A stretch of 11,477 nucleotides of DNA from positions 1,556 through 13,032 of the forward strand of contig DCJS01000015.1 of the NCBI GenBank assembly GCA_002319955.1, in the 5' to 3' direction. The DNA comes from Flavobacteriales bacterium UBA1694 (GTDB lineage Bacteria; Bacteroidota; Bacteroidia; Flavobacteriales; Weeksellaceae). Positions 7,744-11,477 of this stretch are shown piece by piece; the stretch's first letter is position 1, and every line of letters begins with the position of its first letter. The translations under genes and the position numbers were made by a program. A model generated the notes under the pieces. The model was not told the origin of the DNA and searched no databases. It saw only the letters and a list, made by a program, of their open reading frames with translations.

Positions 7744-7950
7744 ATGAAATTATTTGGAAAAGCACACATCGTGTTTTCAGTCATTACCTTCGCCCTAATC
7801 TTTGCGATGAATTATATCGGCAGCGAGGCTGCAGACCGACTATCAAGAGCGGTACTGAATGCCGCTGCGGGGGTAATTGGGCTTTCAATAGGGATGTTTA
7901 TTCTCTATAAAAACAAGGACGATAAAAATAAACCTGAAGACTTCGATTAG
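7744..7950 (+). CDS. Small two-helix membrane protein, unknown function
   Basis: A 68-residue protein that I do not recognise. It has two hydrophobic segments (about 7-24 and 38-55) separated by a short polar loop with the charged stretch EAADRLSR, and a highly charged tail rich in K, D and E (56-68). The layout suggests an inner-membrane hairpin. It begins one base after the DUF3575 stop (TAG-T-ATG), and that spacing is the main reason to call it real. Its stop overlaps the stop of the convergent namZ gene by 4 bp. It could be a conserved hypothetical partner of the operon; there is no functional evidence. Confidence 0.72.
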   Translation: MKLFGKAHIVFSVITFALIFAMNYIGSEAADRLSRAVLNAAAGVIGLSIGMFILYKNKDDKNKPEDFD

Positions 7951-9143
7951 TCCGGGTAAATAATATATTTACTTCGAATGGCCTCGAAAGAAATGAGGTC
8001 TTTTTCCCACGAAGCTCGAATTTCATCGAGTGAAAGGCCCTGTGTGATTTGTTTTCTTAGGCGGTCTGTGCCCGCCAATTTATCAAAAAAGAGATTCTTC
8101 AAAAAGAAGTTCAAATTCGGATTTTGATACGCCTTGTACGCTTTCAATAAATAGGAAAGATCCAGCGCTCTTAAATCATGGGTCCGTGTTGAAAGGTTTT
8201 CACCATAACTCTTTTGCCCGTTTAGAAACGGATCACTTGCACCCGGCACCGGCCTAGGGGTGAAGCTGTAAGGAAGATCCTTAGTCCATGGGCTCCCATA
8301 AATTTCAAATGGCGTGTCGGTTCCACGTCCCACAGAAACCTGCGTGCCTTCAAAGAAGCAGAGCGAGGGGTAAAGGTTAATCGAGTTGTCGTTAGGTAAG
8401 TTAGGCGAGGGTTTAACGCGTAGGGGATAGCGCGCTTTTTTATGGTAGCCTAGCATAGGGATAAGGGTGTAGTTTGGCTTTACCTTATTTTTAAGCCAGC
8501 CTTCTTCAATCGTCATTTTTCCATACTCCCCAATGGTGAGTCCATAGACCACAGGCACCGGATGAAGGCCTACAAAACTTGAAAAATTTGGTTCAAGAAC
8601 CGGTCCATCAGTATACCCGTCGTGCGGATTGGGACGGTCTAAAACCATCACGTCAATGCCCTGTTCGCCAGCAGCCTCTAAGACGCAGGCTAAACTCGAA
8701 ATATAGGTGTAGAAACGAACGCCGACATCTTGGATGTCAAATAAAATAAGATCGACTCCCTGGAGCTGAGCAGGGCTCGGCTTTTTGGTTTTCCCGTAAA
8801 GAGAGAGAACGGGGAGCTTTGTTTTTGAATCCACCCCATTTTTAATGCTTGCACCGGCATCCTGATCCCCCCGAAAGCCATGCTCCGGAGCGAAAATATG
8901 TTTGATTTGCACGCCCTGAGCCACAAGAAAATCCACCAGATGCGTGCCGTCTTCTAGGAGGCCCGTTTGGTTGGTCACCAGGGCGATGGTTTTGCCTTCT
9001 AAAAGCGGTAAGTAGAGCTCGGGTCGGTCGGCCCCTGTTTTAAAACAGTCTTTTGGAAGGCCTTTAGCAGATAGAGCGCAGATTGCTGTGCTAAAAATTA
9101 GGCTTATAAGGAGTAAAGTTTTATTTTTGAGGCTAAAATTCAT
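7947..9143 (-). CDS. namZ: Exo-beta-N-acetylmuramidase NamZ (DUF1343, GH171-type)
   Basis: A 398-residue secreted enzyme of the DUF1343 family. Characterised members (B. subtilis NamZ/YbbC and a Tannerella homologue) release N-acetylmuramic acid from the non-reducing ends of peptidoglycan fragments for recycling. A signal peptide (about 1-26, ending CALSA) is followed by the family motifs LVTNQTG (55-61), FAPEHGFRGDQDAG (84-97), FDIQDVGVRFYTY (135-147), LDRPNP (168-173), PSPNLPN (245-251) and EGTQVSVGRGTDTPFE (265-280). Full length for the family. ATG start at 9143-9141. A lipobox is not convincing, because the residue before C22 is Ile, so I predict a soluble periplasmic enzyme. Its stop overlaps the neighbouring mini-gene's stop, and its start faces the permease start 4 bp away. 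No other muramic-acid recycling genes are in view. Confidence 0.93.
   Translation of the reverse strand: MNFSLKNKTLLLISLIFSTAICALSAKGLPKDCFKTGADRPELYLPLLEGKTIALVTNQTGLLEDGTHLVDFLVAQGVQIKHIFAPEHGFRGDQDAGASIKNGVDSKTKLPVLSLYGKTKKPSPAQLQGVDLILFDIQDVGVRFYTYISSLACVLEAAGEQGIDVMVLDRPNPHDGYTDGPVLEPNFSSFVGLHPVPVVYGLTIGEYGKMTIEEGWLKNKVKPNYTLIPMLGYHKKARYPLRVKPSPNLPNDNSINLYPSLCFFEGTQVSVGRGTDTPFEIYGSPWTKDLPYSFTPRPVPGASDPFLNGQKSYGENLSTRTHDLRALDLSYLLKAYKAYQNPNLNFFLKNLFFDKLAGTDRLRKQITQGLSLDEIRASWEKDLISFEAIRSKYIIYPD
9122..9129 (+). promoter_or_regulatory. Candidate -7 element (TATTTTTG) for the permease gene
   Basis: An exact match to the Bacteroidota -7 consensus TAnnTTTG, lying inside the start of namZ and ending 18 bp before the proposed permease TTG start. 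It would give a very short leader. No convincing -33 TTTG is seen at the expected distance. The local sequence is AT-rich, so a chance match is quite possible. Confidence 0.3.
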
Positions 9144-9147
9144 CGGA

Positions 9148-10377
9148 TTGAAGTTTCCTTTCTATTTCTCACAAAAAATTGCGTTTGCCAAAGATAACAA
9201 AAATAATCTCTCACGGATTATCATCTTCATTGGTCGGCTTTCAGTTGCCTTGGGAATTATTGTCTCTTTAATCACCGTGTCTACAGGCATTGGCTCAAAA
9301 AATGCCATTAAAAACCGCATGGCTGATTTTGCCGGTGCGGTGCAAATTAAAAGTGAGAACGCAAGCTCCTCCTACAATTCGGCGACTCTAAATTCTGCCG
9401 CTCTCGATCTCAAGGCCTTAAAAGAGAGTCCCGTGGTAGAAAAAGTGCAGAAATTCGTCACCGTGAGTGGAATCATGCGCACGGAGCAGAATTTCGCCGG
9501 TATTATTTTTAAAGGCATTGGGAATGATTTTGATCATGCCCGATTTGCCCAGTTTTTAACCAAGGGGACCACACCAAAGGTCAGTGAAAAAGGGTACTCC
9601 AATGAGGTGGTGCTGTCCGAGAAAATCGCAAAAGATCTTCAAAAAGGGGTGGGTGATAGCATCGTGGCTATTTTTTCTAGAGTCGATCAAAGCCCGCTCT
9701 ACCGAAAGTTTAAAATTTCTGGACTCTACAAGACCGATATTAAAATGATTGACGACCTCTTTGTTCTTGGCGGAATTAACCATGCAAGGCGAATCCAGGA
9801 TTTAAGTTCCATGGAGGTGGGAGGTTACGACGTTTTTCTAAAGAATAATGGCGATTTAGACGCTGATTTCCCCCTAATCCAGGCTCTTGCGGGTGAGGGC
9901 AACAGGGCAGAAAAAGTGACAGACCGCTACCCGCAAATTGTCGATTGGATCAATATTTTTGACACCAATATTGCCCTGATTATTACCATCATGCTCGTGG
10001 TGGTGGTTATCAATATCATTATGGTGCTTCTGATATTGATTATTGAACGCACGCGCTCCATTGGTCTTTTGAAAACCCTTGGGGCAAGTAATTCCCAGGT
10101 GCGCATGATTTTCATCAACTACACCCTACTCATTATGATTCCCGGTCTCATTGTTGGAAATGCCGTCGGACTTGGTTTTTTACTCCTTCAAAAGTATTTC
10201 GGACTCATTACCCTGAATCCAGAAAACTATTACGTGAGTGTGGTCCCTATAGACTTAAATCCACTCTATATTATTGGAATTTCAGTGGGCATTTTGGGGA
10301 TTTCTGCTCTGGCCCTAGTGCTTCCAAGTGTGCTGATTTCAAAGATATCTCCGGTGCGCTCCATTACCTACAACTAA
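9148..10377 (+). CDS. FtsX/LolE-like ABC transporter permease
   Basis: A 409-residue inner-membrane permease of the MacB/FtsX superfamily (LolC/LolE-like). Layout: a short cytoplasmic N-terminus, TM1 (about 23-45), a large periplasmic domain (46-270), then three C-terminal segments (about 275-298, 322-348 and 373-396). The stretch ERTRSIGLLKTLGAS (300-314) is the cytoplasmic coupling region typical of FtsX-type subunits. Lol-type members extract lipoproteins from the inner membrane with a LolD-like ATPase; no ATPase gene is in the window, as is common for these permeases in Bacteroidota. I chose a TTG start at 9148 because MKFPFYFSQK matches the usual N-terminus of the family. A GTG at 9088 or a TTG at 9127 would add residues encoded on top of the namZ signal peptide. 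Its exact cargo is unknown, and export of other substrates is possible. Confidence 0.87.
   Translation: MKFPFYFSQKIAFAKDNKNNLSRIIIFIGRLSVALGIIVSLITVSTGIGSKNAIKNRMADFAGAVQIKSENASSSYNSATLNSAALDLKALKESPVVEKVQKFVTVSGIMRTEQNFAGIIFKGIGNDFDHARFAQFLTKGTTPKVSEKGYSNEVVLSEKIAKDLQKGVGDSIVAIFSRVDQSPLYRKFKISGLYKTDIKMIDDLFVLGGINHARRIQDLSSMEVGGYDVFLKNNGDLDADFPLIQALAGEGNRAEKVTDRYPQIVDWINIFDTNIALIITIMLVVVVINIIMVLLILIIERTRSIGLLKTLGASNSQVRMIFINYTLLIMIPGLIVGNAVGLGFLLLQKYFGLITLNPENYYVSVVPIDLNPLYIIGISVGILGISALALVLPSVLISKISPVRSITYN
9189..9196 (-). promoter_or_regulatory. Candidate -7 element (TATCTTTG) for namZ
   Basis: Read on the minus strand this is TATCTTTG, an exact TAnnTTTG match, 45 bp upstream of the namZ ATG and inside the permease coding region. 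It is the same octamer as the one before the CBS-like gene. A second match (TATTTTTG, 9205-9198) lies just upstream. Neither has a clear -33 TTTG. Confidence 0.35.
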
Positions 10378-10388
10378 GGGGAAATTTG

Positions 10389-10396
10389 TATCTTTG
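10389..10396 (+). promoter_or_regulatory. Bacteroidota-type -7 element (TATCTTTG) upstream of the CBS-like gene
   Basis: An exact TAnnTTTG match in the 48-bp gap between the permease stop and the next ATG. It ends 29 bp before the start codon, which is a sensible leader length. I see no good -33 TTTG, which would fall at the end of the permease gene. Its non-coding position makes it the most credible promoter in the window. Confidence 0.5.
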
Positions 10397-10425
10397 CCGG
10401 ACTTAAATTTTAGTAAAATCCACTT

Positions 10426-11406
10426 ATGAAATACGCCAAGACGATTCTTGAAACCATCGGGAATACACCGCTTGTGAAATTAAACAAAGTCCTAGGAGAA
10501 GACTTTCCAGCCCTTGTTCTTGCCAAAGTAGAAACCTTTAATCCAGGAAACTCAGTCAAGGACCGTATGGCCCTAAAAATGATTGAGGATGCTGAGAAAA
10601 ACGGAAAACTTAAGCCAGGAGGAACCATTATTGAGGGGACTTCCGGAAATACAGGAATGGGTTTAGCCTTAGCGGCAATCGTAAAAGGCTACAAATGTAT
10701 TTTTGTAACCAACACAAAGCAATCCAAAGAAAAATGCGATATTTTGCGCGCTTTGGGCGCTGAGGTCGTGGTTTGTCCAACGGACGTAAAGCCAACGGAT
10801 CCACGGTCTTATTATTCGGTTTCTAAGCGCCTCGCTCAAGAAACGCCAGACGGGTGGTATGTGAATCAGTACGATAACTTATCCAACCGCCTTGCGCATT
10901 ACGAGTCCACTGCCCCTGAAATCTGGGCGCAGACCGAGGGAAAATTAACGCATTTCGTGGCTGGAGCCGGAACCGGTGGAACCGTGACAGGATGTGGCCA
11001 GTACTTTAAAGAGAAAAACCCTGAGGTGAAAATAGTGGGGGTGGATACCTACGGCTCCATTCTTAAGGAGTATCATGAAACGGGAGAAATTCATTTAGAG
11101 AATGCTTACAGTTACATTACGGAAGGCATTGGCGAGGACATAATTCCTGAAAACTATGACATGAGTGTCATTGACCATTTTGAAAAAGTAACCGACAAGG
11201 ACGGCGCCATCTACGCGAGAAAATTAGCCAAAGAGGAAGGTATTTTCTGTGGGTATTCTGCCGGAAGTGCCATTGCAGCACTTCATCAAATGCGAGACCA
11301 ATTCACGAAAGAAGATGTTATCGTCGTACTGCTTCATGATCATGGTTCGCGTTATGTAGGGAAAATCTACAACGACGAGTGGATGCAGGAAATGGGTTGG
11401 TTGTAA
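10426..11406 (+). CDS. Cystathionine beta-synthase / cysteine-synthase-family PLP enzyme
   Basis: A 326-residue cytoplasmic fold-type II PLP enzyme. It should catalyse beta-replacement on serine or O-acetylserine with homocysteine or sulfide, in cysteine or transsulfuration metabolism. Landmarks: the ETIGNTPLVKL start (9-19); the Schiff-base lysine K45 in NPGNSVKDRMA; the substrate loop TSGNTG (72-77); the phosphate-binding GTGGT (182-186); and CGYSAGS (275-281), whose Ser278 sits at the pyridine nitrogen. The stretch SNRLAHYESTAPEIW (153-167) and the closing DEWMQEMGWL are closer to cystathionine beta-synthase than to CysK. It has no N-terminal heme region and no C-terminal regulatory CBS-domain pair: the reading frame stops at the end of the catalytic core and a terminator follows within 40 bp. 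ATG start at 10426, with its own promoter element. CBS versus CysK specificity cannot be settled from sequence alone. Confidence 0.92.
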   Translation: MKYAKTILETIGNTPLVKLNKVLGEDFPALVLAKVETFNPGNSVKDRMALKMIEDAEKNGKLKPGGTIIEGTSGNTGMGLALAAIVKGYKCIFVTNTKQSKEKCDILRALGAEVVVCPTDVKPTDPRSYYSVSKRLAQETPDGWYVNQYDNLSNRLAHYESTAPEIWAQTEGKLTHFVAGAGTGGTVTGCGQYFKEKNPEVKIVGVDTYGSILKEYHETGEIHLENAYSYITEGIGEDIIPENYDMSVIDHFEKVTDKDGAIYARKLAKEEGIFCGYSAGSAIAALHQMRDQFTKEDVIVVLLHDHGSRYVGKIYNDEWMQEMGWL

Positions 11407-11444
11407 AATGCGTGGTACCTAGATCAATTCAAATAAAAAAGAAG

Positions 11445-11470
11445 AGGCTTCATAAAATGAAGCCTTTTTT
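11445..11470 (+). terminator. Intrinsic (rho-independent) terminator after the CBS-like gene
   Basis: A perfect 9-bp stem AGGCTTCAT/ATGAAGCCT (11445-11453 with 11457-11465) with an AAA loop runs directly into a six-T tract (11465-11470). It lies 38 bp after the CBS-like stop codon. An A-rich run at 11434-11440 on the other side could make it partly bidirectional for a gene entering from the right. Confidence 0.9.
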
Positions 11471-11477
11471 GTTTATA

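Noticed and set aside
9078..9143. Possible lipoprotein signal in NamZ (Cys22)
   Set aside because: The residue before the cysteine is isoleucine, not Gly/Ala/Ser, and a normal signal peptidase I site (ALSA) follows.
9088..9147. GTG-initiated extension of the permease
   Set aside because: The added 20 residues are encoded opposite the namZ signal peptide and do not fit the family N-terminus, which begins with a KFPFY-like stretch.

Overview
This window looks like a chromosomal segment of a member of the Bacteroidota, perhaps of the Flavobacteriia/Cytophagia type. The evidence is the gene families present: a DUF3575 outer-membrane protein, a NamZ/DUF1343 exo-muramidase, a LolE/FtsX-like permease and a CBS-type PLP enzyme of the form common in this phylum. 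Matches to the Bacteroidota -7 promoter element TAnnTTTG and an apparent lack of well-spaced Shine-Dalgarno sequences fit the same assignment. The genus cannot be told. I see no tRNA, rRNA, CRISPR array, insertion sequence or phage gene.

Left half (about 1-5704, minus strand): a four-gene signalling operon read right to left. It begins with a soluble REC-HisKA-HATPase kinase (5704-4574). Next is a 1196-residue membrane hybrid kinase, CHASE3-HAMP-GAF-coiled coil-HisKA-HATPase-REC-REC-REC (4557-967). Then come a single-domain response regulator (950-579) and a CheR-type methyltransferase that runs off the left edge (569-1). The genes are 16, 16 and 9 bp apart. Together they encode two histidine kinase cores and five receiver domains, but no Hpt domain and no DNA-binding output. 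The only effector visible is CheR, with no chemoreceptor, CheA or CheW nearby, so the output is probably non-chemotactic protein methylation or something encoded beyond the left edge.

Middle (5705-7950): a 281-bp divergent spacer, then a plus-strand three-gene envelope operon. It encodes a secreted thioredoxin-like protein with a WCGPC site and a long helical tail, a DUF3575 beta-barrel-like protein, and a 68-residue two-helix membrane protein. The genes overlap by 1 bp or lie 1 bp apart. The last stop codon overlaps the convergent namZ stop by 4 bp.

Right (7947-11477): namZ (minus) and an FtsX/LolE-like permease (plus) diverge with only 4 bp between their proposed start codons, so each promoter should lie inside the other gene. 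Downstream of the permease, a cystathionine beta-synthase/cysteine-synthase-like enzyme has its own TATCTTTG promoter element and ends at a clear intrinsic terminator.

Nothing here is a defence or mobile system. The most unusual features are the multi-receiver relay wired to an orphan CheR, the very tight divergent and convergent junctions, and the uncharacterised thioredoxin/DUF3575/mini-protein operon.
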